Source: Oscheius tipulae (lineage: Eukaryota; Nematoda; Chromadorea; Rhabditida; Rhabditidae). Taken from it: a stretch of DNA of 64,000 nucleotides. How positions within the stretch are numbered: the first letter of the stretch is position 1; each line of letters starts with the position of its first letter. Below the pieces are notes generated by a model. That model saw only the letters and a list, made by a program, of their open reading frames with translations, was not told the DNA's origin and did not search any database. Location: contig JASJZH010000006.1 of NCBI GenBank assembly GCA_037178975.1, positions 6,820,001 through 6,884,000 of the forward strand, written 5' to 3'. This document shows, piece after piece, positions 24,759-36,983 of this stretch. The position numbers and the translations under genes were made by a program.

Positions 24759-27209
24759 TCACTGCGTAAAATACAAGTCGGTAGAAAACTCCATGGTTTT
24801 GTTTAAGGAGAATACAGTTCCACCCTTCTTCTCATCGTAACCCAAAGTGGTGAAAATCGCAGCCTTCAAAGTTTTCGAGTCAGAAAGTGAGAACCAGGAA
24901 GCCATAAGGCCAGAAACTTTAGCAGAATGAGTGATTGGGATTCCGAGAACAGTAGGCATCTGAACTGTAGCCTTGATATCCGGACCACAGGAGAAGTGCT
25001 TCTTCAGCTCCTCCAGAATTTCAGCAAAACCATCGAGCCTCTTTTGTTCAACGAGATTCTCAAAAGATGTCCTGTTCATAAAAAGATAGCCGTAGTCAAG
25101 CTGCTTGTATCTCATGAACACTATCAGTTCATCCGGTGCTACCTAAGATGACACTACAAATCCCGTGAAAAAATGAGCTCAACCTCAGTATATCCTAGCT
25201 GTAGGAAGTATTGGTACCAATTTTCCGCTACCATCAATTCCCATGAGTAGACTTCATGAATGGGGTGCTTGCTGCCTCTTTCAGAAATCCTCAGGTGGTC
25301 CAAGCTGATACCAGTTTTCAGTTTTCGATCTATGTTGCTGGCATGTTCAAAAAATGATTTCTCGGTCTTGACCGACAGACGTTCCACCTGACCAAGACAT
25401 AAGGCAATATCTTTGCGGAAGTGCGTCAAAGAGGGTAGTGTAGTCTTGGATAGAGATTGCAGAGTGGAAAGTGTGAAACCGGCGACTTGGTCATCGACTT
25501 CCTTGTTCAGATTGGCAACGATCAGTTCCAGGAGATGTTTCTTTGGAATTGTGTGAAGGAAGTAGACAAGAGCAGACATTCGAAGTTCCGGCATCTTCGA
25601 AGAATCGAGGAACACAGGAAGTAGGATTTTTTGAACAGCTTGTGGATAGTTGTCTTTGATCAATCTCAAAGCATAGATGGCTTCGAGTCTCACAACAAAA
25701 AGCTGATTCTGGTCGTTGATTACAGATTTCAGAAAAGGCAGAAACTCCTTGAGCCCACTGTTTCCAAACTTCTTGATGTGGAGAATTTTGTCGTCGAGGC
25801 TCTTGCTAGCTTCAAACTTTTTGTAGTGACTTATTTGATGAAGGGCAAAGTCTCTTCCGCCATACAATCTTTCAGGTAAAGTAGCAGTTATGTCCAGGGT
25901 CTTGCCAAACGAAGCTCGCTTGAGTTCTCCATTTGCCAGTTTCACACTTTGCTGCAAAAACGAGACTTGCCCCCTTGTTGCCAGACTATCCATGAATATT
26001 TTCAATCGCTCTCTATCGACATGGTGTACAGGAACATCGACTTCTTGCTTCAGCTTCACCAGGAAGGCCAGTCGAGTGGATGAAATCTTACCAGAGTTGT
26101 AGAGACAAAGCAGTGTGTCCTTGGAGTCAATTGTACCAGCCGAGGCCAGTCCTCTTTCGAAGATGTACTGCTCTGTTTCACTGTAGTCTTTGTACAACTT
26201 TCCTGCTACAGACATCAAATCTTCCTCAGAGCAGGAATAAACGAGCTTCTTCAGTATTGACCATCTGATAGTTGCGACATTGTTATTTGCTCTCAGGAAG
26301 TCCAAGATCGCATCTCTATGGAATAGACTTGAGTTCTTTTTAGCAGAAGCGTCTCGCTCAAACTGCTTTGCCAATTCGTTGTCAAAAATGATCTCTTCTG
26401 GTGAGTTCTGCTCTTGTACAAACAGAATTCTTCTATCAAGCGGTGAAACGGCGCCGATGGTGAGGGACGAGCGCATCGTTGTAGCCAAGACTTTATCTTC
26501 TTCGGCGGTGATACTATGAACAGAGTAGACATGACTCTCTTTCAAAACTTCATCGCTTAGGAAGTAGTCATAAACAGTCTTGACATTGATGTTCCGCGAG
26601 CTGGATGGGTAGTCAACAGCGTATCGGAGACCATAGCGAGTTTCGGGAAGAGAACTGCAGGAGGGAATGTCCAGCACTTTGGTCACAATCGAACTGTTTC
26701 CTTCAGAGACAGAAGAATACTGAACTGCACAATCTCCCTCGATAGACGGCTGATTTTCATAACCACCAGAAACAGCCAGCTCCATATTCACATCAAAAAG
26801 TCCAACCACGGCTCTCTTCAAGTTAGTTGATTGAGGCATGTCCCAACGATCAAAGCTGAGCTCTTTGACCAATCCGTTAACATGCTTAAAGGCAAACGGA
26901 AGTGATAAGCTGCTATCAATCTCCCGGCCTGAAAAGTAATGATGTTTGATGCAATATTTAACAAACCAAGAGACGATTTCATACAGGTCAAGGAAACAGT
27001 AACCCACTCAGTGTACGTCTGAGTTTGTAATATAAGAATTTTTTAGAAAGACATACTTGTGCTTTTCCATCACAGTTTAGCACGTCGACGGTGTTCTTCT
27101 CTCCATACACTGTGCTACTGTACTTGAAGGCAATTTCCTTGTTTGTGGGCAGAATATTCCGAGCTAGGGAGCATTGAAAGAGGATGAAGAGAAGTAGAAA
27201 AACGGACAT
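24759..27209 (-). CDS. Large lipid transfer protein (vitellogenin-N domain), short form
   Basis: Signal peptide MSVFLLLFILFQCSLA, then the lipovitellin-type N-terminal barrel (NKEIAFKYSSTVYGEKN; TYTEWVTVSLTC; PFAFKHVNGLVKELSFDRW; NLKRAVVGLFDVNMEL; GDCAVQYSS...SCSS) and a long superhelical part (TIRWSILKKLVYSCSEED; ALHQISHYKKF; LKSVINDQNQLFVVRLEAIY). The C-terminal exon (24759-25121) reads VQMPTVLGIPITHSAKV and ends DLYFTQ-stop. Total about 800 residues, half the length of a typical vitellogenin, with no von Willebrand D domain visible; close to microsomal triglyceride transfer protein size (about 890). Either an MTP (dsc-4-like) or a shortened vitellogenin relative. Role: lipid loading or transport in the secretory pathway. 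GATA-type TTTATCATC lies upstream. The last splice, after the E in LGYTE, uses a 41-nt intron. Confidence 0.72.
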
Positions 27210-27561
27210 TCCGCCTAAATGACAAACACTTCTCCGCTAGATAATGGCTTCTGACTGGCAGGTGATGATAAATTCTGTCACTTTTATGGCAGCTACACGT
27301 TTTTAAAGCACACATTTGAACAAAATCAAAAGACTGAGCACCGAATCAAAGTCCATATGAACTAAAACACATTTCTATCTTATTTAGAATATCTTCAGAA
27401 TCAAAAAATTGCCAAAACGTCTTTTGCAGGATTCCTGGCGTTGCATACGACTACTTTTGCATGAACAACTAGTTCTGGAATGGACAAATAATTGCCAACC
27501 TTGTATCTCGCAAGCTTCTTTTAGGCTATGAAAGTTGTATACGAGCCAAGAGGTTCCGATA

Positions 27562-27764
27562 TACCGTAAAAGTTCTAATATTAGCACCCCCTTACGTAAG
27601 AAATACGCAATTACGTATTCGCGTTCTTCGGCGTCAAGACGATTTTTTCTCTGCAAAGTTGTAGCCCGTGATCTGAGAAAAAGTCGTCTTGTCCCCGAAA
27701 AACGCGAGTACGTAATTGCATAATTCTTAAATAACGGGATCCTTATACTAGAACTTTTACGGTA
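27562..27764. mobile_element. Palindromic MITE with TA flanks
   Basis: About 203 bp that is almost entirely one inverted repeat: arms of about 90 bp, roughly 80-85% identical by eye, beginning TACCGTAAAAGTTCTA and ending in the reverse complement. The ends can be read as TA target duplication plus CCGTAAAAG terminal repeat, as for Tc1/mariner-derived MITEs. Both strands therefore encode similar short frames, which are not genes. Confidence 0.85.
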
Positions 27765-30700
27765 ACTAGATCGGTGAAAATCAGTCTCCTCTTTGTTAGG
27801 CTGCTCATCAGGCGGTAAAGAACTGAAATAACTGGTAGTAGTTAAATAGAAATGGTGTCGTCTGTCCCCTCGAAACACTCGAGAATCATTTCGTTTGACT
27901 CATCTTTGTACTCTACTCTGCTGAGTATAACTACTTGTACTTCATTGTTATGGTTTCTTTTAATACGGTAACAACTTGGCCATCAATAGACAAAAACCTC
28001 GAAAATCTTGAAAATAGACAATAACACGTCAAAAAGATAAACAAGACTGAATTCTGAAAGTAGGGAAGCGAATAAAATACGGTAACAACTGTAGTGGCTT
28101 CAAACATTTGATTAGAAGAGGCCGCATGGTCTGTGAAATTTTATAATCAATGAATACTGTTGACAAAAATCAAAGCTGAGCACTAAATCAAGGGTCACAC
28201 AGACTAAACATAGGTGCACATTACTATTTCATGCAAGTCAGACACGGACACGTTTTAACTATCTGTTTGCTCTCTCACAGCCTCTTTGAATCCGAACAGC
28301 TTCCCAGAATGCTTTCAACGTTACACAAAAATTTAGCTAATAACGTCTCCTGCGAGAATAAACCTCCTTATTGGGTTCATGGCGTTGCATAAGACTACTT
28401 CTTCTTGAGAAGGTCCTGAGTTCAAAACTATCTATATTTCTTTTCCGCCAGAATGATTTTCGATTTAGCTGGTCTGCAACCTTTGAAGTGACGAATTGAC
28501 ACCTACTCCCTTCATGTAGTTTGTGCTCCAGTTCGACCTCAACTTGTAAATTGAGACAAAAAGGCTGTGTTAAATGGGAATCCCTGAGCAACGTTCTTAC
28601 TCAGAAGCTCCTTTTTGTTTTTGACACTAGTCAGTTTTGGCGGCCAGTTTCCACGCTGATGCTGGCAGTCCTTGCGAAGTTTCCAAGAACACAAAAAGTA
28701 TTTCTTAGTGTCGAACAGAAGTGTAATAATGTCTGTACTCATTTCCAACGATGAAAGCATATAAAGAAAAATCTTCAACCGAACATTTTAGTCTTACCAA
28801 TAGCGAGATATGTTAGTCTTTGGAATCATAGTTTTTGCCGATTTTGAGGAACGCTGCTGTTTCATTCTGTACGTGTGGCGTTTCTTGAATGATCAATTAA
28901 TTAAAATTAAAAATTAAAAATCATACAGGTGCAAATGGTTTACCTGATTTCCCTTTATGTATTTGAAAGCCTTTAGAACCGTTATAAAGAATATATCAGA
29001 CTTTTTTTAAACAACAGTCTCTAGTTTACAAAAAAGTTTTTGGTCTGTGTAGGTGGTATTCTTCTCGGTCTTACAGTCACTATGATCCGAATCAATCCGG
29101 CTAATCGGGATGAGCCACGGATAGCTTCTGCCTGACGCAAAGAGCACTCTCTGCGAGTGCTTAGGTCTTCGCTCTTTCAGCGTGTCAAAAACATACATTT
29201 AATATTATTAAAAAGTGTATATAAGAGTTTCGTTTTGAAGGATTGTATCTTTTTCTAGTCTCTGACTAATCCTGAACGAGGAACTGTTCAATTACTTTTG
29301 TAGGAGAACTATTGCTTACATGAATATCCGAATAGCAATTGATTGAGCACATGAATTTTGGCAAAAGAGGTAAAATTGTAATCGAAACTTCCTCGACACT
29401 CCCTCTTCCCACCAATTGAAGATAAACACAAAACTCCTCGGGGTTATTTTTCACTCCAGCCTAGAGCTTCTTAATGAATTTCTTGTCTTTATTTGGAACT
29501 TCATTCGCATTTCCTGGGCTTTTAGCCCTTAAACGACAATGATTTTAGTCCAAGAAACCACTTCCGGATTACTCTTTGCTAACTGAGTTCCCACACATGT
29601 ATTAAAATGATTTTTATTACTGCGTCTGCATATTGTCAAACATTTACCGTAGCTGGTAAATCATTTCTTGTGTTTGCCGAGGCGGTGATGAATAACTTAT
29701 GTTATTCTCCATTGGCACCATGATCAGTCTGTTCATCGCAGAAAAAACCGTGATTGACTTGAAACATTAATGAGAACCCGAAAGCTCGAACTGACATTGA
29801 TAGTTTATTTCAGAGATCCCTATTGACTCCCTAACGGATAAATTGCTACCCAGTGCTGTTGTTAATTTGAAACTTCATTGTCTTCTCTGTGTTTTTGTTC
29901 AGCACCTCTCACTTCTTTGTCTATGATGTGCCTTTTTCCCAAAACAGGGGTGAACTTCCAGACTTCTGTTCAAGAAATACTAAAATAAGGCCTTTGTAAT
30001 TGAACTCAGGATGCAACCACTTGCAATTAAGTTAGTCCCTGACGTCGTTTCTTAAAATATATTGCATAATTATTTGGCCAATAAAAAGCTTCACTTCGAA
30101 AGAAGTAGGCGATGCTCTAACCACATAAGTCAGTCAGTGGTTTTCACTCTAGCCCCAAATCCGCGTTGTTTGTTACATTTCAAGATGACACAGGAGCTGG
30201 TTTGACTACTAAATATTCCATGAAAACATGTCTATCGTACCCTTGGATAGTCACACAACACTAATAATTCATTTAAGTTATCCCACAATTTATAGTAACA
30301 TACAAATCACCCTACAGGTTACCACACGCCTTGTGACATCTTATCTAACCGAGACAGAAACGCTGAATAAGGCTTTTTCAAACTGTACCTTCTTTCTAGA
30401 CATACTCATGTTGTGACACATTGACAATTAGGCTCTTTATGAAAAAGAGTTTGAATAAACCGTTCTGATAAGCTGATTAATTTCTGATACGACAGCCAGT
30501 GACACCTTTTCGGCAATTTTTAGTCGCGCCTCCCTTCTAATAATGTTATTGAACCCTGTTTGATATACCAGATTTCAAAGATCCTACCTCCAAATGAGCT
30601 TCCATCGCAAAGCTCAGACTTAATTATCCATGAGGTCTGGTTTGGATTAATCGAGCCGTCTCTGCTGTCATTTAATATGCATGTTCTTCTACAGTGTTGA

Positions 30701-31460
30701 ATTTCCTGTCTAGTTGAGAGAGAGTGAGTCTGAGAGCATCAACTGTTCCGGAAATTGAAAAAATTGATGCGCAATGATGAATGTTCTAGATTTGTTTCAA
30801 AATATGATTTTCAATGCCGTATACTATTTTCCCAGGCTAACAAGTCTGTGTGGAATTGTTCAAGCGTGTTCTACGTCTAAACCGTATTTGCGCGAAAACA
30901 TCATCTGGAAGATGTACAGCCGTTTTCCTTCACGCTTTCAGTTTGGTATCTTATCCGGCTTTTCCAGACTCACATCCTTTAAAAACGAGTGCTTGTTTTT
31001 CCCATGGAAAAACATCCTGCTGAAATCATGATATTAAACCGAAACTAAGTCAAAAGACTTTGTTTATCCTTAGTCGAGCAATTATTCGTTCTTCCGGTTT
31101 GTTTCAATGATCGCGCGAACCTATTTACTTTAAAAGACAAGGGTCTCTGACCAGAGTTCAGTGGCTAATGCTGCCAAGGCCTGTTGCAAAAATGAACGTC
31201 AACGAAGCCGGAATTTGCTTTTTTCCTTCAAATTTTCCACTTTATTCAGCACGTACTCCTATAGAATATTTATGTTCTTTCCTTTTTCTTTCATCATTTC
31301 AACCTTGCATGTAATTTACTTGTACGAACAAGTTCGCTCCCGGTCACCTGCAATGCTACAGGTGTATTTTATGCCATCTGCCCACCATAAAGTTTCTGCA
31401 CTCACTCATGTTTCTGTGCAGCATTGTGACAGCATATCTATTTTAAATTGTCCTCGCGTC

Positions 31461-31484
31461 TCTGTCTGTCTGTCTGTCTGTCTG
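31461..31484 (+). repeat. (TCTG)6 microsatellite
   Basis: Six perfect TCTG units. Confidence 0.9.
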
Positions 31485-31716
31485 AAGCCAATATTGCCAA
31501 TTAGTGAGCACTATTTTGTGCGCACACTAATTGTTTGCAAGTCAAGTCATGTAGAGACAGTTTGGCAGATAGCTTCGTTGGGGAAACGTTGCTCCTGTCA
31601 CGGCACCTTGATTAGATTGAATGCGGACAGGTTGAAGTATGAGGAAAGGGTCACGACAGTTGGACAGAAGAAAGTAGAAATCGAGCAGTTTTGGAAGGAT
31701 TATTAATGGCATTGAG

Positions 31717-31955
31717 CCCCGAAGGGGCGTAGCCTAACTTGGACAGGGAGTTAGGTTGAGGAATGGGAAATGGGTTCAAAGAGTGAAAGGGAAGTGGGTT
31801 TGAGGGATAGAAAGTGGGGTCAAAGAGTGGAAAGTGAGTTTCACTTATTAGAAATGACATCAGCAATCGTTTTTGCTGGGGAAAGGGCAAGGTAGATATG
31901 CCTCAAGGAGCTCAACAAGTTAGGCTACCGCCCCGAAGGGGCGGCAGCCTAACTT
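31717..31955. repeat. Repeat with GC-rich hairpins (CCCCGAAGGGG)
   Basis: CCCCGAAGGGGC followed by a run ending AGCCTAACTT occurs twice, at 31717-31740 and 31931-31955. The second copy is preceded by AAGTTAGGCT (31917-31926), making an 18-bp stem (one mismatch) with a GAA loop. The DNA between has G/A-rich imperfect repeats around GGGTT and CAAAGAGTG. The unit resembles the ends of a small foldback element. Confidence 0.75.
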
Positions 31956-32060
31956 GTGAGAATAATTCCATAACTAAACACCAATGAAAATATTTCTGAC
32001 TCAACATTGCTTTTCGCTTTCTTCTCGTATTGTGTTTTTCCAAAATCATGCTTGTTTCAG

Positions 32061-33334
32061 ATGGGTTGGCCCTTTGACTTTGTTGAGCATCCAAACTTGT
32101 ATGTCTTCATCCTCTACGCGCAAACAATCTTCTCCACATTTATCTTGTTCACCGGGATCATCTTCGTATTTTACATTCTACCGGCTAGTACATCTCGGTT
32201 GTACAAACAGCTCCTTCTGTTTCATATGATCATGTTGGTTGGAATATGTTTCAATTGATCACTGTGATTTTAGAAATTACTTCTCTCAAGTCTGTATATC
32301 GTCCGGATCTGTGGTGATTACCATCTTACCCATGTGCGGAGGCTACACATTAGGGTTTTTTAACGCACTAGGACTTGGAACTTGTGTTCAACTCGCAATG
32401 TCGGTTGAATTTTCCTCGAGTAAGTTAGAGGAGATCAAGGTAGCAAAAAGTTGACAGATGTTTTTTATCAGTCATACTGCAGGTATGATTCAAACAAGTA
32501 CATGCAAAATTTCAGTGGCTGCTCTCTCTACAATATACCTCTTTTTCTACCGTCATCAAGTGCTCGTTCCAATTGGAAAACTGTCAGCCAGGATATTCTT
32601 GAGCATCATTACTGTAGCATACGTGGCCTGCCCTGGACTTCTTTTCTACTACGAATGTAACGGAATTAATCAGATTAGTGAAAAAGTCAAGTTCTTCGAT
32701 GTAGGATACTCAAGTTTCCAAAACAAAGACGATTTTAGCAATACCATCTAAACTATCCACGATTCTGGGAGCCACAGACCATTGTTTTTCCAAATTCGGT
32801 CCAGTCTGGTGTCTTCTGGGCAATGAGTTTCATGGCGCTGCTGTTGATCTTTATGATTATTGCCATTTTCTATTTTGTTTGCCGCCTACACTTCTTTTTG
32901 TGTTCGAAAACCTTGTCCAGCCGGACTCTGAGAATGCACAGAACACTAACAAGAACACTTATTTACCAGGTACTAGTTGGGTCAAAGTCTAAAGTCCAAT
33001 TATTTTTAGACGCTGGTCAATTATATTCTGGTCTTTCTGCCAACCACTGGGATTATTGCCTCCTGCTCATTCGGACTACCAATTCCCGGTAACAGCTCCA
33101 CTGCGTTGAAAAGAATGATTTTTAGGTTTCTCCAACCTCTGCTACGTAATATACTCATTTTCGGATGCATGCGGCATACTAGCCATGATTGCCAGTCACT
33201 CTTCTTATCGACAACGATTCTATAAGCTTCTTTCGAAGAATTACAATCCGGAAACATCGTGGACTACGATGTTACTGGGGAGTATCTACGTACAACTACG
33301 AGCATCTGGAACGGGTCATTCTACGTCTATCTAA
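32061..33334 (+). CDS. srh: Serpentine chemoreceptor, Srh/Sri type (copy 1)
   Basis: Seven-transmembrane nematode chemoreceptor. The ATG at 32061 directly follows CTTGTTTCAG, a likely trans-splice or intron acceptor. Segments: MGWPFDFVEHPNLYVFILYA (start), TM1 ILFTGIIFVFYILP, then ILPMCGGYTLGFFNALGLG with the family GYxLGxxN pattern, IYLFFYRHQVLVP, AYVACPGLLFYYE, an extracellular loop YPRFWEPQTIVFP, TM5 MALLLIFMIIAIFYF, a cytoplasmic loop ending MHRTLTRTLIYQ, TM6 NYILVFLPTTGIIA and TM7 NLCYVIYSFSDACGILAMIA. Introns are 37-60 nt. Expected in cilia of chemosensory neurons. It is a paralogue of the gene at 34980 (same intron pattern). Assignment within the Srh/Sri superfamily is approximate. Confidence 0.83.
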
Positions 33335-34979
33335 ACATTATACATATCTTCTTAATAAAGCTTTTTAATGTGAATACTAGTCATTGTACATAGTACTCTT
33401 AATCTATCCAGCGACTAGCTGTCTGGTATAAAGCTGATGTAAGACTACCTGGATTTGAAGCACAATGAAAATTACTCTGAAAGCCCGACGACGGCCTTTT
33501 TTTCATACGGAGCAATAATAGCATGATTATTTGATACAGCAACTAAGTTAACTGCAAGCTAAAATTTAAAATTGTCACAATTGAATAATACTTCGGATAG
33601 TGCCTTATCTCGTAACCTGTCTTATTCAATCCTCAGTCTAAGAAGCATTCCGATAAACGAGCTTTGTAACGGTCGGACAAAATTAAGAACTCGTTTCTCA
33701 AATGCGCTTGATCATTTGTGGTCTGCAAAGTTCATAAGATATTCAGATCGAGAGGTTTAATGGTCAACAAAAGCTTTTTTGATTGTCTCATGTTATTGCA
33801 AAGGTGGTCTAACAAATATTATGATAGTAATAGAAAAGTAGTTTACTCTTTTATTTCAAAGACTCCTTTTCTTACATGCCTGACCTCATTCATGTTGCCA
33901 CCAATGCTTGGTCCCGACTGATGAAAACACTGCCTTTCTGGCTTAAACGATATAAATTACTTCAAAGAAATACAGCTAAAACTGTTTGTGGTCTCTTCTA
34001 GAAACTCACAGGAAATTGGGTGAGAAGCTCACCACGTTTTTTTGAGATCGCAAAGTTTCAAGCAAAACAACAGCATCCGGTAAATAGTTACATGTTTCAA
34101 ATTTGTTTTACTTTCTTCTTTCATCTGTGTAGGTCTTGATCTCAATTTCATACCAGCCTTAGGTTTTGTAACATGATTCTCTTCAACTTTATTTCAAAAC
34201 ATCTCACTGTCCTCTTCTGTCGTTTCTCAACTTTGACACTCAACACTTAGTCTATGTTGGTTGATCACTTGTGAACTGTCCAATATTCTATTAGTTGGAT
34301 TTGGATATCCTAGTTACCAGGTTTTATTCTAATAAAGACGAAGCATCTAATGGTTGTGATTAATCCGATGACATTTGTTCGAGCTCTCATTTGGCTAATG
34401 ATTTGCAACAGAGGGGCATGTAACCGAACGAGGGAATTCCCTTGGGCAACGAATATAGAGTCACCTGAAGAAAGTAAAACTTTTTGGACGAGCACAAAGG
34501 AACGAACAAAAAAGCATACATGGTCAAACTTGAAAGCACAGGCGCCGCACGTGCAGCCTGAACAACGTCTTAACTAGCCATTGAGTATTTCGATTATCTG
34601 AATAGACAAAAACATCCGAGATCAGCGGATATTGAACCTTATTGTCAACAAGACTGCATGTAATGAGACTTGCATTCAATCAGAACTCTTTTATGTCTGC
34701 CCGCTCTAGGTGCAGAGATCTTTGTCGCGTAAGACGCGCATTTCAACTCTAATCTTTAAAATATTATGCAATTATAAAAGCCAGCTGTTGGTCAGAAAAT
34801 ACCTCCTCCCTCAATTGGTGTTAATTTGTCCTCAGGGAGAGGACGTCCTAATCCCAAGGTTCAATTGCGTAGAATGCTTCTGTTCCTTCGAGCGTTAAAG
34901 TTCTTGGAAAAAAACTATCCTTTTGACAAATTCTTCCGCCATGACTCACCTGTAGTTTTGCACAAGTTCTGTTTCAGTG
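33335..34979. other. Intergenic between the two chemoreceptors
   Basis: AT-rich, short frames only; no third receptor copy or fragment was recognised. Confidence 0.5.
33354..33359 (+). promoter_or_regulatory. Polyadenylation signal of chemoreceptor copy 1
   Basis: AATAAA 20 nt after the TAA stop. Confidence 0.7.
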
Positions 34980-36131
34980 ATGTTCTTCGGGTTCCAAGAG
35001 TACCCTCTCTGGTATGTCTACGGCCTCTATGCCGAAGGCTTCTTCTCGACGATTCTTCTTTTCGTAGCCTTTACCTTCATTGTTTTCGCTCTGCCCAGAG
35101 CAACTATCCGGTTTTATAAACGTCTTTTAGCTGTAAGCTTGACAGTGTAAGTTGTCTTTTTAAGCGAAACAAAAACAGAGATTTAGAAACTATTTGGCCC
35201 AATGCTGCATGACCATGGGAACCATGCCAGTAACTATGTTCCCGGTTTGCGGAGGATATACTCTAGGCTTCTTAAACGTTTTCCAATTCAGTACCTGTAC
35301 TCAATTCGCTGTCTCTTGTCACATGGTAGCAAGTAAGCGAAATCTCCTTATGATAACTCATTCTGTCCAGTTTCTGCTGCATTCACGATATATCTCTTCT
35401 ACTACCGAAAAGCTGTCATTCTTCCGTTTCCAAGACTTCGAGGCAGAATTTATCTTATCACCGTAGGAATACTATACTTCATTGTCCCAGGTCCTCTGTT
35501 TTATTTCGAGTGCCGGTCCATTGACCAAACGCACGTCAAACTGGAAGATTACACAGTAGGTTGTAGTCTCCCGATATCCTAAATTTCTTGTTTTCAAGAC
35601 CTATCAGGCCGATTTCCCAAGATATTGGAACAATGAGACTGTGGTTTTTCGAACGACTATTGATACAGAAGTTTTTTGGGCGCTAATGTTCCTAATGTTT
35701 CTGATAATGATCATGTTCGGCTCGATTGCGTTCATATTGCATCGTCTTCTGAATGGCCTGAAAGCGATGGCTTTGTCTGAAACAACGAAGCGGATGCACA
35801 AATCACTGATGAGATCTCTGTTATGGCAGGTAAACTAATTTCTTAGTCAGAATATGTTAGAGGAAACATTACAGACCGGTGTGACGTACGCAGTGTTCTG
35901 TTTACCGATGGGAGTGATCATATTGGGCTGTGCTTTCCATTTACCGTATCCAGGTAATAGAGTCATAGCTGCATGAAATAGTTAGCAACATTTTCAGCCG
36001 TCGCCAACTTTTGCTACATGACATATGCTACTTCTAATGCATGTGGAATAATTGCCATGATTGGAAGTCATCGCTCAAACAAAAGACGCTTCAGTATCGC
36101 CTCTGAAAGTACGAAGCGAACGTTTAATTGA
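34980..36131 (+). CDS. srh: Serpentine chemoreceptor, Srh/Sri type (copy 2)
   Basis: Tandem paralogue of the gene at 32061. The ATG at 34980 lies just after TTCTGTTTCAG. It reads MFFGFQEYPLWYVYGLYAEG, TM1 ILLFVAFTFIVFALP, then TMFPVCGGYTLGFLNVFQFS (copy 1 has ILPMCGGYTLGFFNALGLG), AFTIYLFYYRKAVILP, LYFIVPGPLFYFECR, FPRYWNNETVVFRT, a strongly hydrophobic TM5 (ALMFLMFLIMIMFGSIAFI), HKSLMRSLLWQ, VFCLPMGVIILGCAF and NFCYMTYATSNACGIIAMIG. Introns are about 36-60 nt at the same protein positions as copy 1. The C-terminus is short (STKRTFN-stop). An AATAAA at 36203 follows. All seven segments appear intact. Confidence 0.83.
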
Positions 36132-36983
36132 AAAAACAGCATGCTTGTTGTTGAGGCTCGCGGTTAAGGCTTTTGATTTCTGGTCAATTATTTGTGCTGA
36201 AAAATAAAAATGTAATTAGTGCTGCTCAATAACGCATCAATAGACATCGTAGTAAGAGGGCATAGGGGTGACGAAGAGCTCAATAGAGTGCATAAACCGA
36301 CATCCGACAATATGTGCAATTTAGTAGAGCGAGGAAAATATACACTATTTGCGGTCAAATCATCTATAACACAAGATCTAAGAAAGATGAGGGTTGAAGA
36401 AAATGCAGTGCAAAAATCTCTACTAAAGTTATGAACAGATTTCCAGGGGTCAATACATGGTCGAAGTGAAAGGATGCAGAAGTACTGAATGCTGACATAT
36501 CATGGTCTGTCGTACAGACATCACTAATGAACGTTCTGTCCACATTTATCTTTGAAATAAACTTTTAATTGCTGAAAACAAGGCTATCCAGCTATCTTTA
36601 AATACCGGTTGTTGCGATGTTCGGGAGGCGACACAGCATTAAAATGGAAACCGAGGTTAAGAGTGGATGGATATTGAGGAAATCCTCTCTTCATTGTCCA
36701 ATTTTGTGATCTCTGTATATTTGTGCTCCTTTTCCCTGATTCAGGCTGGGGTCGATCTCTAAGTCATCTCTTATGAAAATCGAAATACAGCTGTCACGTT
36801 AAGTTTTTGCGTGTCGCGCAATGAATCCCCACTGTCGCACCCCGTATCGAGTGAAATGTTCCATTTTCACTGGCGGACGTAATCGCCGTAGGCCTGTAGG
36901 GTCACCATGCTTGCTTTCTGTTGTTCCACTCTTTTTGTTCCTTGTTTACTTCTCCTTGCTGAGATCAGATTTCAGAGTTGCTA
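36132..36983. other. Intergenic; nothing recognised
   Basis: No coding signature. A TTTCAG precedes the next gene's ATG by 8 nt. Confidence 0.5.
36203..36208 (+). promoter_or_regulatory. Polyadenylation signal of chemoreceptor copy 2
   Basis: AATAAA about 72 nt after the stop. Confidence 0.6.

Larger units (their letters stand above)
27210..32060. other. Repeat-bearing interval without a recognised gene
   Basis: Holds a palindromic MITE (27562-27764), two diverged copies of a local segment (about 27320-27460 and 28160-28400), a (TCTG)6 microsatellite (31461-31484) and a GC-rich hairpin repeat (31717-31955). The longest open frame (31161-31706, +) is low complexity and lacks an ATG at its annotated 5' limit. 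No tRNA or other RNA gene was recognised. Confidence 0.5.

Noticed and set aside
27384-27878. 164-codon - frame across the MITE
   Set aside because: It reads through a palindromic repeat; the same repeat yields similar peptides on both strands.
30060-30180. tRNA-like sequence (GGTTAGAGCATCGCC on -)
   Set aside because: No complete acceptor stem, B box or cloverleaf could be drawn.
31161-31706. 181-codon + frame
   Set aside because: Low-complexity, includes the TCTG microsatellite (giving SVCLSVCL), no ATG at its 5' limit and no family signature.
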